64,000 nucleotides of DNA from Porodaedalea pini (GCA_002794775.1 NBAY01000062.1:124001-188000); one strand, 5' to 3'. Counted from the first letter of the stretch, positions 26,140 through 38,588 are shown. Numbers and translations are program-made. Notes: generated by a model not told the origin, from the letters alone.

Positions 26140-26747
26140 ACAAAAGGCGATGTGTATACCTTGTAGGCAGTTATTCGTATCTGGTATTAAGGATAATTCA
26201 GTAGGCTGCAGTTCTCCGGAGAGTATGTTAGTGCGCATGTTGTTGTAGTTGTTCGACCCCATTGTTGTACTCATAAATCAGTATTTAAAGTATTGTTCAG
26301 ATCTCTTTTGGTCAAACCTCTTTGGAAGTTTCTGACATGTTTGCAAGAGACGCCGATACATAATTATTCAATTGCTTTAATTGTCGAAAGGAGCCTAACG
26401 CTAGTCTGTGTCCGAGTGAAGATCCTACACTCCATGATAGGTACGCAATAGCAAAAGCCATACAATATTAATATTATAGTTACTCCTAGCTATTAATCAC
26501 CTCCAGTCTGCTCGTCTTCTGAAGGTTTAATGCATGAAGGTGTCAAGGGTATGCATTGTTCCTCGTCTAAAGTAACCCATAATATGAGAATATAATGGTT
26601 GCCCTAGAAGGGGGCGTCTGCAAGTAGGCGCTGAGACTTCGCCATGTAATCGGATGCTCGCTGTTCAAGCGAATAAAACGATAGACGGTGCCGCAGTGTT
26701 CCAACCGCCATCAACTTCGAAAGCCCAGAAGACGGAGGACAAAACGT
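26140..26747. other. Intergenic, convergent 3' flanks
   Basis: About 600 bp between PKC1 and DAD1 stops. A+T-rich sequence without a coding region, tRNA signature or repeat that I can support. Confidence 0.45.
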
Positions 26748-27161
26748 TCATGCATTGGCCTTCCTCGCAGATGGCGGTACCTGCAGCGTATATCCACCGG
26801 TACCAGGAAGTCCCGAAGGCGCGTTAATGTTCGGAACAACCGTCGTATCGTGCAGCGGGACGACAAGACTTTCGTCATCGTTCACACCACCGTCCGCATC
26901 GGCACCACCTTGCGTACGCATGAGAGAATGGAAGCGCGCCCAGAGGGCGGCGATGGTATCGTACTCTTTTGTCATTCCAAGAACCTCTTCGAGCTTGCGA
27001 TTGAGCAGGTTCGAGGCGGTGAGAAGGTGTTCGAAACCCTAATACGAGGAAGGATAAGTGGTACATTCAGAATACCAGAAGAAGCGCCGACTTACAGATG
27101 CAATTTCACTCGATAGACGGTCTCGCTCCTTGTCGAAGAAAGTTTGCTCGTCATCGGGCAT
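26748..27161 (-). CDS. DAD1: DASH complex subunit Dad1
   Basis: Component of the outer-kinetochore DASH/Dam1 ring that couples kinetochores to microtubule plus ends. Two reverse-strand exons, 27161-27096 and 27038-26748, give 118 residues. The family core is plain: FFDKERDRLSSEI, GFEHLLTASNLLNRKLEEV, then LGMTKEYDTIAALWARFHSLM. The C-terminal ~50 residues are low-complexity (Gly/Asp/Pro-rich) and variable between fungi. It shares a ~263 bp divergent promoter with the next forward gene. Confidence 0.93.
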
Positions 27162-27424
27162 GGTGTCTGTCTGGTTCACATTCAAGTTCGCACAGCCCAT
27201 GGACTTATTTAAGAGCTAGTCACGTGCGTAACCTTCAACCTTCCTTCCAATATTAATGGCCGGCATCTCCGACTTCTTATTCCAAACTCTCATCTATTTT
27301 CAATAGAGTTCATCAACAACACAGATAGAAGAATTGACGGCGCTTCCTTGGTATGAAATCCATAAAAGGCGGCTTGCAAGCCAACTGTCAAAAACGACTC
27401 AAAAGACATCCTGCTGCATATGCC
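27162..27424. promoter_or_regulatory. Divergent promoter, DAD1 / unrecognised gene
   Basis: 263 bp between two start codons reading away from each other. A short TATTTAAGAG-like string at about 27208 lies upstream of DAD1 on its own strand, but I cannot show it is a TATA box. Confidence 0.4.
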
Positions 27425-28527
27425 ATGGCTTTCTCGGACGAGCAGCTCACAGCCATTATCGAAGAAATCAGGAACGACGCAGACTACTTTTCCAAAACGG
27501 ACTCCATATTGAACCGCTGTGCCTTTCGTCACATTGATGACACTCAATTTGATGACGTTGCGGTAGACAATCTTACAGAACGTGCGCTACGGTTCAGCAT
27601 CGTTGGCAAAGTTGTTAGAAAGACGACGTTTCTTAAGCCCGAGGGAACGTTTCGTCCGAGCGGCATCTATCCCACAAATCGGGATGAGTTGGCGGCTTTT
27701 CTGAGTACCAGGCTCAAAGCTTCCTTGGCTCCTCCTCGAGACGTCCCAAACTCGCGGACGCTCAACGATGATTGGGCACAGTACCAGTCGACCATGGCAC
27801 AACTTATCGATATTGCTCCGGCACTACCGAAAGATGGAAAGGCATGGAGTCCTTACCGTGAAGACAGGAACATATTTGTGCTTAGCCACTTGCTTCTCTC
27901 TGTAAGCCGTCTCTGTAGTACTCCAGTGGAACATTAAGCCTCATTTTCTCACTTTGCTTAGAGTAAAGGAGATACATCTTCTACAGAGAAAACTAAAGAT
28001 GATGGGAAGGTCAGCGAAAGTAATAGAAACAAAACAAAGGATATCTTAAATTTTCTGGGAGAAATTGGCAGCGATCCCATCGAAGAAGCAGAGGAACATC
28101 CAGATCAGCAGTTCGTTTGTAAGATGTTGATTATATGGATGCATTGGACTCAAGACATGCTCACATCACTGCGCTCGTAGTTGAGGAGCAAATTGATAGG
28201 CTTGGCAAGATTAAAAACTGGCCTTCTGACTCAGATTGGCACAAAGTGGCCGATCGCTACGATTATACGCATTATATTAACCCACTTCCCGCATTCGACG
28301 ACGAATACGAGCTCATTATTCCTCAAGCTTACGAGGACAAGCTCCTTGGGGCTGTTGTCCACGCTCATTTCACGCTCAGTAAATTTGACATCAGGGAAGA
28401 TCGCGTCTTTGTATGCAACATCGTTGAACTTCAGGTCCTGAAAGCACCACCGGGAGGGTCCGACATTCGCAAGAAGCGGGCATTTACAGAGCTTGTGTTG
28501 CACAAGAAGAAGCAGCGCCTTGTTTAG
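27425..28527 (+). CDS. Unrecognised 326-residue protein
   Basis: I do not recognise this protein. Three exons, 27425-27901, 27962-28118 and 28181-28527, keep one frame with standard splice sites (GTAAGC and GTAAGA donors). The start MAFSDEQ is chosen because it opens an ordered region; an in-frame ATG at 27353 would add 24 basic residues. The N-terminal half (NRCAFRHIDDTQFDDVAVDNLTERA … GKVVRKTTF) and the C-terminal part (HYINPLPAFDDEYELIIPQ, LGAVVHAHFTLSKFDI) look folded, separated by a Lys/Ser/Asp-rich linker encoded by exon 2. No signal peptide or membrane helix. Probably a fungus-restricted soluble protein. Confidence 0.75.
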
Positions 28528-28763
28528 GCGAGTCTGAATTTGCATATATTTGTGCTAAGTAACGACACGCTCATCGAAAGTCTTTCCCAGATGCCTGGAA
28601 GTGTCAAGAACATCAACTCATCCCTTTTGCCAAGTCATACCTCCAGTAACATTGAAGTCGAATATCACCGCAATAGAAATGCTTTTTGTATGTAGAAAGC
28701 GCATATTGCGATCACAAGCATATGTTTAATAGAGATCATATCCGATATGCAGTAAGACCTGCT

Positions 28764-30160
28764 CTATGAGACCACAATGCCCCACTCCTTCAAGAATTGC
28801 TCTGTGGTGCTGCGAAGCTCCTTTGCCAACCCGTCATCCAGCGACTGCTTCGTCGGTTCCCCAACCTTCCCATACGGTACAACGTAAGCACCCTTGAACC
28901 CGTTCGCCTCTGTACGGATTCGCGTAGAGCCAGCGGCGATGCAAGACGTCCCTACGCCGGTTTGTACGGACTCGAACATGAAGTAGCAGATAATCTTGTA
29001 AATGACGGAAAGCGGCCGGGGTATGCGGCGTGCAGTGATGTTATTTCCCTCTGTGGCAAATTAATAGTGAGAAGGGGCCCTACTTGAGGAAATGGCGCGC
29101 GAACCTGTCAGGACGGCCCCCGGATGCACCGCAAGCACAATGATATTGGCACCTTCTTCAGTGAGGCGGCGCTGTAATTCGCGCGACCAAAGGTTGTCTG
29201 CGAGCTTTGAAAGGCCTTAAATTTGAAGGGAAGTCAGCCCATGAAGCTTAAGTGTGGATGAACGGACAGACCGTAGCGCTTGAAAGAACCCGCGAAATCC
29301 TCTGACCAGGTCAAATTGAAGTCCTCCTTCGTTTGAAAATGTAGGCCTTCCGGGACAAATGTGTGGGCAGCAGAAGTAAGCGGTTGTTCAGATCATAAAT
29401 TTCCTATTCAAAGCAGAAGAAGCGAGAGATCTTACGTTCACAATGCGTACGTCAGACCCAGGTTGTGCATCCGTTTTCTTGAGCAGTGGGAGAAGGGTTT
29501 CTGTAAAGACGAAGGGCGAGAAATAGCTATAACGTAAAGCAAAATTAATATCCGCCCAAACTCAGAGATTCCGACGTACTTTATAATCATGACTTGCTGG
29601 ATACCGTAATCTGTAAGCCTGTAATTTGCAGCCACCCTGTTGAGAAATATCACAGTTTAGTCCTGTCTGTGATAAATTCATGTTGCTGGCATACATTGCC
29701 GCGTTGTTGACTGTCGTTCCGCGCAGGACAAATCAGCACGTGAAGCCTGCACAGGGAAGTATGACACGGTTTACTTACCGAGTACATCAAGCCTATCCTC
29801 GAGTCTAAGAACTCTTCAGCAGACGCCTTGGCGTTCTTCGGGTCATCGAGGTAGAGCCGAAGGAATAGCGCTTGTCCATTTCCGGGGCCGGTTCCCTGGT
29901 CTTGAATGCGCTCGATGCACGCCTACGCCTTCTCTGCATTGCGCGCAGCAAGGTACACTTTCGAGCCCTTGCGCACGAGTACTTGCGCGGTGGTGAATCC
30001 GAGTCCTGCTCTAAAAAGCGGAGATAAAGATCGACATGGGTATTATATCATAGGAAGAAGGGGTGGACCCACGTCGATCCTGTTGCGATGATGACTTTAC
30101 CAGTCATATCGGCGACGTCCCTTGACGCATCGAATCGAGGTGCTATTATTTAACAGAATG
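28764..30160 (-). pseudogene. Short-chain dehydrogenase pseudogene
   Basis: Reverse-strand relative of the SDR gene immediately upstream of it (30856-32267), with exon-for-exon similarity: ADMTGKVIIATGS, VLVRKGSKVYLAARNAEKA, QALFLRLYLDDPKNAKASAEEF, VNNAAM, SPFVFTETLLPLLKKTDAQPGSDVRIVN, the catalytic YGLSK (YxxxK), and a C-terminus ending EWGIVVS. It is broken in at least three ways. A TAG codon follows NAEKA at about 29915. One base is missing near 29812, so the expected EDRLDVL is out of frame. The initiator region reads CCT where the paralogue has ATG. The rest looks well preserved, so inactivation is recent, or the breaks are sequence errors. Confidence 0.82.
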
Positions 30161-30855
30161 CACGCTGCCCTGTAAATGTCGCTGAGAGGTTATGGGTCGA
30201 GCGCAGAGGCTTAAGTACGAGTCTGCTTGCCACGCCATGTACCGCACGCGCCTCGGTTCGGCAATCGACCCCAATGACTCCAGCACTTGCATCAACGCAT
30301 CCATTATTTCCTTTGAAAAAGTAGATCAATTTCACCAAGGCTCTTATACTGTAAGAACTATGAGATTGGGTCTGGCATAGCATGCAAATAAAGAGAAGGA
30401 AGAATACAGTCAAGTTCATGAGCTAACATGAAGAGTCCTAGTTCCTTGATACAACTAGCATGCAAATATGTAGCTCTGCGCACTGAGCTTATATCTGAGG
30501 CTTCTGGTGAGGACTTGAGCTTCGGAATGAGATGAGATACTTGATGTATGTACTTATTGCTTTATGGGGTAACTTAGAAATCGCGTGAGAAATCGCAATT
30601 GGATACGCTGGTATTAATATTGAGATAAGTATTGGGCTCAGGCTATGTATGGACAGAAGAGGGAGAGAACAGCTGAAGGAGTTTTCGTGCCCAACATTAG
30701 CTCGGTCAGTCAATGTCGATCCTTGCGAAAGCTCTAAATGCGCACTATAATATTTATATCTACGAGCACACAACTGACTCATGGTATAAATTCAGAATTC
30801 AAAACATGAAATCCCTAAAGAAATAGCCCAGCACATAAAATAAGGTGACTCGTGA
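30161..30855. other. Intergenic between the two SDR copies
   Basis: About 700 bp of A+T-rich sequence. I see no open reading frame with family support and no repeat; it should contain the lost promoter of the downstream SDR pseudogene and the 3' end of the intact one. Confidence 0.4.
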
Positions 30856-32267
30856 TCAAGCATCCCATTCCTTCAGAAGCTCCGTCGTTGTTGTCCACAG
30901 CTCACGTGCGAGTTCGTCATTTTGAGCTTGCTTTGTGGGCTTCGACAGCTTGCCTATCGGTTTGAAATACCCACCCTTGTACTTATCCGCCTCTGCACGC
31001 ACTTTCGGTGCGACAGCAGCGATGACGGGCGTTCCTGAGCCGTCGCGAACGGACAGGAAGGTAAGACGTGAGAAGGAACGGAGTATGGAGGAGACAGGCC
31101 ACATAAAGCGGTCTCCGGCGGCATCTGCGCTTTCTGTATGAACGAGGTCGTGTTAGATGTTGATTAATCCTCTGAACGAATATTAATATGGGTTAGATGC
31201 TCACCTGTATATACAGTACCCGGGTGCAAGGACATTACGATGATCTCAGTGTCTTCCTCTGTGAGGCGACGTTGCAACTCTTTTGTCCAGAGGATTTCTA
31301 GCAACTTAGAAACGTCTGTGAACGTGAGGTCAGCCTTCTCTGGATTGTGCACTAGGTGCTAAGAAGCAAATACAAGTGCGCACTGTATCGCTTCAATGAT
31401 TGCAAGAAGCTGTTCCCGTAGTTGACATTGAAATCATCTTTAGACTTGAAATGGAGCCCGTCGGGAAGAAGTCTGTGTCCGTCTGATGCGACCTGCAAAC
31501 ATGTTGAGCTTACTCTCAGAGAAATCGAAATTTGATGACTCGCACATTTACGATCCGCACATCTGAGTTGGGTTCAGCCGCGGTCTTCTTCATAAGGGGA
31601 AGGAGAGTTTCCGTAAAGACAAAGGGAGAGAAGTAGCTGATGATCATAGAATCCATTGATCAATGCTTACACATGAGAGTAAAAGCTGACAAGCCTCACT
31701 TTACAACCATGAGTTCTTGAATTCCGTTGGCGCCCAACTTGAAGTCTGCAAGTATCCTAGTTCATTGACCGAGTAACGAATGGTGAGGTGGATATACTAT
31801 AAGTAGGACATGGACTCACACTGCCGCACAATTGACTTCGGATTTTTAAATTAGTGTTCATATAAAATAAATTCAGATTTATCTGAGCGTACTGAGGACG
31901 TCAAGTCTTTCTTCCTTCTCTACAAATTCCTCTGCAGACTGCTTCGCAGCTTTCGGATCCGAAAGATCGAGTTGAAGGAACAGTGCCTGGCCTTTCGCAT
32001 TTGCGGTTCCGGCTAAGGAATCTTCGATGCGCTTGATGCATGCTGCCGCTTTGTCCGCGCTACGTGCTGCGAGGTAGACCTTTGCGCCTTTCTGCACCAA
32101 GACCTGTGCAGTAGCAAAGCCAATCCCGGATCTGGATGTGTTGAATTCATGTTATAGATCGAGATAGCGACATGCGGGTGTGTTTGTACGTACGTTGATC
32201 CGGTGATTAGGATGGTCTTGTTGCTCAGGTCGACGTCGGCCAGTGCCTTTGCAGGATCAAATCCCAT
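30856..32267 (-). CDS. Short-chain dehydrogenase/reductase, retinol-dehydrogenase-like
   Basis: NAD(P)-dependent oxidoreductase of the classical SDR superfamily; substrate unknown. Read on the reverse strand it starts MGFDPAKALADVDLSNKTI and carries the coenzyme motif TGSTSGIG (a 58-nt intron splits the Thr codon), then KVYLAARSADKA, the LDLSDP acidic site, INCAA in place of NNAG, and catalytic YNVSK formed by splicing out ~70 nt near 31350. It ends in TTELLKEWDA. At least six short exons. No signal peptide; a soluble enzyme is likely. Its paralogue lies directly downstream as a pseudogene, so this pair is a tandem duplication. Confidence 0.85.
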
Positions 32268-32620
32268 CTGAGTGAAGCCGGCTGCTTATTTCTGTGCGTA
32301 TACGTGTACCAAGCCAGGGGTAGTCAGCATGGGGTCGTAAGGGAAGCAAGATAGACGAATGCTTACCTCGAGCGCATTATATTTGGCCCACTGCGTGAGA
32401 GAGTGAGGCCTTCATACGCGCGAGAATGCACTGGCCTGGGATCCCGCATCAGAATCAATGAGCAGCCATCTTCTAGCAACGAAGCATGTCACCGTGCTGG
32501 ACAGTACAGGAGACCAGAAGGCGAGACGAGGTAAAACCTTGTTTTTATACAGCCGTGAATCATGTATACTGTATATGCTCAAGGGAGAGTGCTATAGCCT
32601 ACAATCTTTTATTATCAATC
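32268..32620. other. Intergenic interval
   Basis: Roughly 350 bp containing the upstream region of the SDR gene and the 3' flank of the Set5-like gene, both transcribed from the reverse strand. Nothing further is recognised. Confidence 0.4.
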
Positions 32621-34201
32621 TCACAGTAGTCCAAGTCCGTGTCTGAGCTCCTCTTCTAGCCCAGGGAACGTCTCGGCCTCTCCGTCCGGCTCGCCGATTT
32701 CTCCGTTCTCCTTCTTTTCCTTCTCCTCTTTTTCCTCCCGCGTGCATCGCTCGCACGTGCACGGCCCAAATGCCCAGGGCAGAAGTGCACGCCGTCGCGC
32801 GCGCAGCGGCTGCGCCGGGTCGACGTATGCGACGGTAAGTTCCTCGCCCGGGTGTATGTCGCGGCGTGCACGCATCGTAATACGCGAGAGTGCAGTTTTT
32901 TGGTCGAAGTGACGCACGGATATGGACGGCGTACACGAGTGGTTCATGTGTGAATGGAGGACATAAAGGCCGCCGTGAGCTTCGAGATCTACCCGCGGCA
33001 TCGTATATTTGAATGAAGAAAGGGGGATGGAGAGAGGAAAAGAGGAACGTACTAAGGCCCATGCGTGAGAGTGCATGTAGATACGCGTCATAGTCGAAAA
33101 GAGATTTTGAGAGGTCCTCTGGGAGAGGCTTTCGGAGAATCTTGGAGAGCTGCTTTTTGTCACGAGGGTTTGAGGGCTCATGAAATGCTTGCAGTGTCAA
33201 AGCGTGCGCAGTCTTCCATGTTTTGTGATCGGGCTCCAATCCCGAGGGCCTGCAAATGTATTATAAGCAATAAGTAACAATGTAACAAGCAGCAACTCAA
33301 CGCTGGTAGGTACGCACTCAACGATCTTCCATCGTTCGTCCATACTCATTTGCGCAAGCGCTCGGATGAACCGCAAGTCCTCCTCGAGGTCCTGTTTCCT
33401 GCCTTGCTCATGCGCCATTAGTACTCGCGCGATGCACTGAGCAACAGAGTGGACGGCAAGCCATGCACGAGAGCGCGCGAAAGCAAGGAGAGGGACGCTC
33501 GCGGGGTTGGTGGCGGGGCAGAGGAGTGGATGCTGCCTGGCCATGGCGCGAGTGAGGCACAGCCGGTTGCAGAACCGTGCGGGGCAGGTGCCGGCAGTTG
33601 GCAAGGCAGGGTTCGTAGAGGAAGGGCAGGGGAGCGTGTGGGGGAGCGACGAGGAGCTAAATGGCGTCGTGCAGTGAAAGCAGGCATGCGAGGCGATTTG
33701 GAGGTCGTAAATGTCCCTGTGAGTGCGACACGAATGAAACAGTGAGTATATGCGCAAACACGCAGGGTCTCGTTTTCTCTTACCAGCTCGGGCTGACGAC
33801 AAAGGGATCTTCTTTCCAGACGTCCTCGCCTTCCTGTAATCATGACAATACAAATAAGTTATTGTTAGCTATTCCACGGCGCCCAAGTCAGAGATACACA
33901 CCTTGATTTCCTCTGTTGCTTCAAGACCTTTCCCTTTTAGACTCCCATAGTCGACCACCTTCACCTTACTCGACCATCGCGACACATTTAGATTCTCGAT
34001 TACGCGCGAGGCCGGACGGGAGGACGGGGTGAGGCGTGGGCTCTGCGCGAGGAGCTTCTTGATGCGTTTTTCACTCACGGCCCATTCTGGATGCTCAGTG
34101 AGGAGTTTTGTCTGGAGCTTGGCGACGCCGAGAGTGGGGTGCTGGGCGCGGAGGTCGACGAGGACGTCCTTGAGGGCCTCGTCCGGCGGCGAGACTGGCA
34201 T
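32621..34201 (-). CDS. Set5-like SET/MYND methyltransferase
   Basis: Probable protein lysine methyltransferase; yeast Set5 methylates histone H4, but the target here is inferred. Exons 34201-33902, 33833-33784, 33716-33318, 33249-33053 and 32988-32621 make 437 residues. After a helical N-terminus (EALKDVLVDLRAQHP) comes the SET N-flank (YGSLKGKGLEATEEI), and the region 130-180 carries paired cysteines (CFHC … CPARFCNRLC … HPLLC), a degenerate MYND-type zinc site. The SET signature is MNHSCTPS near residue 335 and GEELTVAYVDP near 370, followed by the post-SET cysteines FGPCTCERC. The tail is Glu-rich. It is divergent from the P450 reductase gene. Confidence 0.88.
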
Positions 34202-34697
34202 GGTCGCGGCCGTAGTTGTCGCACGGTCTCGGGCGAGATCCCCGCTGACCCAAACAGATCGCATCGGAACGGGGGAACGTCCGCACTCAGAAATTTGACC
34301 TGGTTCACCAGATAAAATCGAGGAAATATAAAATAAAATAAAACAAGACAGCAGAAACGGAAACAGCGCATCTTCTACATATACTGTCAGTAATCCAGTA
34401 GTAATAGCTTTTGGTTGAGTGAAAATGAGTAAAGCAAGATGCAGTACAACAGGATCCGACAGTCACGAACATTAGACGATTACGTACACAGGCATTTGAT
34501 AAGTTAGCTGATCACTGTGAGTTTGCTCTCTTACACTCCGACCTCCTCCACCCCCAGCAGCGCTGCTGGCAGTATAAATACCGTAGAGTAAGCCTTCTCT
34601 CTACCTCATACTCTATCTCTCACCCATGAATATCTTATCCAGCTCGTCCAGTCTACGTATCCGTCCCGCCGCGCCCACCGTTCCTCCTGAACCCGTC
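34202..34697. promoter_or_regulatory. Divergent promoter, SET gene / CPR
   Basis: About 500 bp between start codons. GCAGTATAAATACCG at 34568-34582 contains a clear TATA box ~120 bp upstream of the likely CPR start at 34698, and pyrimidine-rich leader sequence (34590-34625) follows it. An in-frame ATG at 34626 could extend the CPR by 24 residues but lies before the expected membrane anchor. Confidence 0.6.
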
Positions 34698-37031
34698 ATG
34701 GCTTCCACGTCTTCTTCAGACGTGATCATTCTTGGCCTCGGCGTCGTTCTTGCCGCACTCTATCTCTTCAAGGACTCGATCTTTACCGGAAGCAAGGCAT
34801 CCAATATTCCCGCAGCGCCTACCAAAGGGCTCGCAAATGGCGGTGGAAACCCGCGTGATTTTGTCGCGAAGATGAAGGATAGTGTGAGTGTTGGAAATCT
34901 CCCACATGATGTTTTTCTCCCCCTTGTTCTTTCCTCCGCTGACAACGCTTACATAGAAAAAACGGATTGTGATATTTTACGGCTCGCAAACTGGTACGGC
35001 AGAGGAATACGCTATCCGTCTCGCCAAGGAAGCGAAGCAGAAATTTGGCCTTGCGTCCCTTGTGTGCGACCCGGAGGAATACGACTTTGACAACCTTGAC
35101 CAAGTTCCGGAGGATTGTGCTGTAATCTTTGTCATGGCTACCTACGGAGAAGGAGAACCCACCGATAACGCAGTCACCCTCACTCAGAACATCTATGAGG
35201 CCGATTTTGAGTTCTCCAACGGCGCTCACCGTCTCGAAGGGCTCAAATATGTAATATTCGGTCTCGGCAACAAGACTTACGAGCATTATAATGCCATTGC
35301 GCGAAAGATGGATTCCGAACTCACTGCTATGGGCGCCGTCCGCATCGGCGGGCGTGGTGAAGGTGATGACGACCGTTCAATGGAAGAAGACTACCTCGAG
35401 TGGAAAGACGGCATGTGGGAGGCGTTTGCGCAGGCTATGGGTGTCGAAGAGGGTCAAGGCGGCGACTCGGCCGACTTTGTCGTCTCTGAACTTGAGGACC
35501 CTGTCCCTGAGAAAGTCTATCTCGGTGAACTCTCCGCTCGCGCACTCACCAAGACAAAGGGTATTCACGATGCTAAGAACCCGTACCCGGCTCCTATCAC
35601 AGTCTCTCGCGAGCTGTTCGCAATGGACTCCGACCGCAACTGTGTCCACATGGAGCTCAACATTGAAGGTTCCGGTATCGCGTACCAACACGGCGACCAC
35701 GTTGGTGTATGGCCGTCCAATGCTGATATCGAGGTTGACCGGCTTCTCTACGCACTCGGTCTATATGAGAAAAGGGATACCGTTATTGGTATTGAGTCGC
35801 TGGACCCTGCGCTTGCCAAGGTTCCCTTCCCTGTCCCGACCACGTACAGCACCGTCCTCCGCCACTATATCGACATCTCTGCTGTCATTGGCCGCCAGAT
35901 TCTTGGCACGCTTTCCAAGTTTGCGCCCTCGCCAGAGGCTGAGGCGTTCCTTAAGGATCTCAATACGAACAAGGAGAAATATGGAAAGGTAGTCGCAAGC
36001 GGGTGCCTCAAGCTCGGCGAGGTCCTTCAACTTGCTGCAGGCAACAACGTTCATGTCCTACCGACAGTAGAAAACACGACACCATGGTCTGTACCCTTTG
36101 ACATCATCGTTTCAAGCGTTCCGCGCCTCCAGCCACGTTTCTACTCGATTTCATCGAGCCCGAAGCTCTATCCGGGCTCGATCCACGTCACCGCTGTCGT
36201 CCTACAGTACCAGTCCCTCTCATCTGACCATCTCCCTGCGAAGAACGTGTATGGTGTCGGCTCAAACTTCCTACTAAGTTTGAAGCATGCGCACGAGGGA
36301 GTCATTCCTCAGGTGAAGGCGGACCCGGACAACTCGGTACCCGCTCATGTAAACGCTCCAACGTATGCCATTGATGGCCCTAGAGGCTCATATAAAGGCG
36401 AGACTGGGTACAAGGTTCCGATTCATGTGCGCCGCTCGACGTTCCGCCTTCCGACAAACCCGAAGACTCCGGTTATAATGGTTGGTCCCGGTACCGTAAG
36501 TGCACCAGCAGATTCCATCTAAGAAGTCGGAAACTCAAATGTCTATCACAGGGTGTCGCACCGTTCCGAGGCTTTGTGCAAGAGCGCGTTGCGCTGGCTC
36601 GTCGTACTGTCGAGAAGAATGGACCCGAGGCTCTTGCAGATTGGGGACGTATCTGGCTGTTCTACGGCTGCCGCAAGTCAACGACCGACTTTCTTTACAA
36701 GGAGGAGTGGCCAGAGTATGAAAAGGAGCTCGGCGGCAAGTTTAGCATGCACTGCGCGTTTTCGCGCGAGCCACCATACAAGCCCGACGGGTCAAAGATA
36801 TATGTGCAGGACCTTGTGTGGGAACAGCGCGAGGCGCTTGCGAACGCGATATTGAATGGCAAGGGATACATCTACATCTGCGGAGACGCGAAGAGCATGA
36901 GCAAGAGTGTCGAGGATACGCTGGCTCGCATCTTGGGCGAGGCGAAGGGTGGCAGCGCGGAGGTGGAAGGTGCAGCGGAGATGAAACTTCTCAAGGAGCG
37001 TTCGCGGTTGATGCTCGATGTCTGGAGTTAA
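34698..37031 (+). CDS. CPR1: NADPH-cytochrome P450 reductase
   Basis: ER-anchored diflavin enzyme that passes electrons from NADPH through FAD and FMN to microsomal P450s. Three exons, 34698-34883, 34957-36495, 36552-37031, give 734 residues, the standard length. An N-terminal anchor (VIILGLGVVLAALYLF) is followed by the flavodoxin domain with YGSQTGTAEE, MATYGEGEPTDNA and FGLGNKTYEHYN. The FAD domain has RFYSISSSP and the NADPH domain GVAPFRGFVQER, FYGCRKSTTDF, YICGDAKSMSKSV, ending in the conserved LDVWS with the penultimate Trp that stacks on FAD. The start at 34698 places the anchor at the very N-terminus as in relatives. Confidence 0.97.
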
Positions 37032-37307
37032 ATTTTCCTTTTCCTTTTTACCACAGCGTAGACAGATGCTCGTTGCGTGTTAGGCAGTGTGTCCTGGCAC
37101 GAGAGCCATGTTTCAGTACACACCTCTTCTTTTTTCGCTTTCTGTCTGAGCTCATGCATACAACACACTCTTTGCTTTATCGCCCTACTCGGTATTACAT
37201 GTGGAATTGTTTTCTAATCCATCTATTCGACACGGAATATATAGACTGCGTCTCACGGCTCCGACGTGTTCGTCGCCCGAACTTGACTCTGACTTGTACG
37301 TGCATCT

Positions 37308-38537
37308 ATGCTGAGGACCATCAAGCGGCCTACGTGGGCCGCCCCTCTTTTCGCTCGCTCGCTCGCCGTTCATCGTCGCGGGCTGGAAACTCAGAGCTCC
37401 AAAGAATCGGTGAAGCAAGAACAACCTCCTTCACAGACGGCCTCATCAGATGATCCAAAAGTTAGCTCTCCAGAAAAAGCGGAAGTAGACACGCAGCCAA
37501 CAACTTCGAGCTCGTCAACGCCTTTACCAGTGGATGTCAACCAAGTCAAAAAACGCCTGCGTAAATGGAGCGTACAGAACGCATCGGCACTGCGAGTGCG
37601 GATGGATCAGTTCTCCTCGGCGGCACAAATTACATTCCACCAGCTTGGTGGGCGGTTGAATGAGGTGACAGGCTACCACGAGATAGAGATGCTCAAGAAG
37701 CTCGTTGCGGATAACGGTGCGTTTATTCATGATACTATTTTATGCTACGTATTTAAAATTATCGTGTCTATGTGTGTATGAAATGTAGAACGCAAGATGC
37801 ACGAGCTCCGCGAGGAGGCCAAGGCGGCAAAAGCAGCCTACGAGGAGGCCGTCGCCCGTCGCTCAAATTCTCAGCGCGAGACGAACGACCTCCTGCAACG
37901 CAAATCGTCATGGAACGACGCCGACGTGCTGCGCTTCACGCAGCTCGTGCGAGCGGACCATGTGTACGAGCAGGACGAGGCTCGCGCACAAGTCCGCGCA
38001 GCAGAGGCGGACGCGGCCTCCGAGCGTCAGTTCGCGGAACTCATGCGTGCGATCCTCGCGCGGTACCACGAGGAGCAGGTGTGGTCGGACAAGATCCGCA
38101 GCGCGAGCACGTACGGCTCGCTCGCGGCGCTCGGACTCAATCTTGCGGTATTCATCTTGGCGATCGTGCTCGTCGAACCGTGGAAACGTAAGCGGCTCGT
38201 GCAGAGCTTCGAGAGGCGCGTTATTGAGCTGAACGATGCGAACCAGCGCGTTGTCGAGGAAGGACTGAAGGAGTTGAGGGTGCATCAGGAGCAACAAGAG
38301 AGTGTATTGGCTGAGATACGGGCTGCGCAAGCTTCACTAAAGGAGAATAAGTCGCCTCCGGTCGTGCTACGTGAAGAGGTTGAAGGAGTAGAGGTTGAGA
38401 TGGCCTCGTCTGTGCCAACTATGGAGTTCGAGCGTAGCGCAAAGACTGCCAAGGACAGGCAAACCTTGGCTTTATCTGCCGTTGGTGCGCTTGGTGCAGG
38501 GATAATAGGCTTCATCTTAGGATCCTGGTTCACTTGA
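37308..38537 (+). CDS. SHE9: She9/Mdm33-type mitochondrial inner membrane protein
   Basis: Inner-membrane protein that influences mitochondrial shape and inner-membrane fission (yeast Mdm33). Two exons, 37308-37716 and 37789-38537; 385 residues. The N-terminus MLRTIKRPTWAAPLFARSLA is Arg-rich without acids, as in a presequence. Then come a disordered Ser/Gln region, a long coiled coil (EIEMLKKLV … RKMHELREEAKAAKAAYEEAV … FAELMRAILARYHEEQVWSDKIRSASTYGS), the first membrane segment LAALGLNLAVFILAIVLV followed by EPWKRKRL, another coiled region, and a final hydrophobic segment AVGALGAGIIGFILGSW. The EPWKRxRLV after the membrane helix is typical of the family. Confidence 0.92.
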
Positions 38538-38588
38538 TGGCGGAAATCTTTACATTAACGGAAACGCATAATTTTTTCTATTCAAAAT

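Noticed and set aside
32592..33239. Overlapping alternative frame through the Set5-like gene
   Set aside because: It is a shadow frame. The SET signature, cysteines and splice phases all support the other frame.
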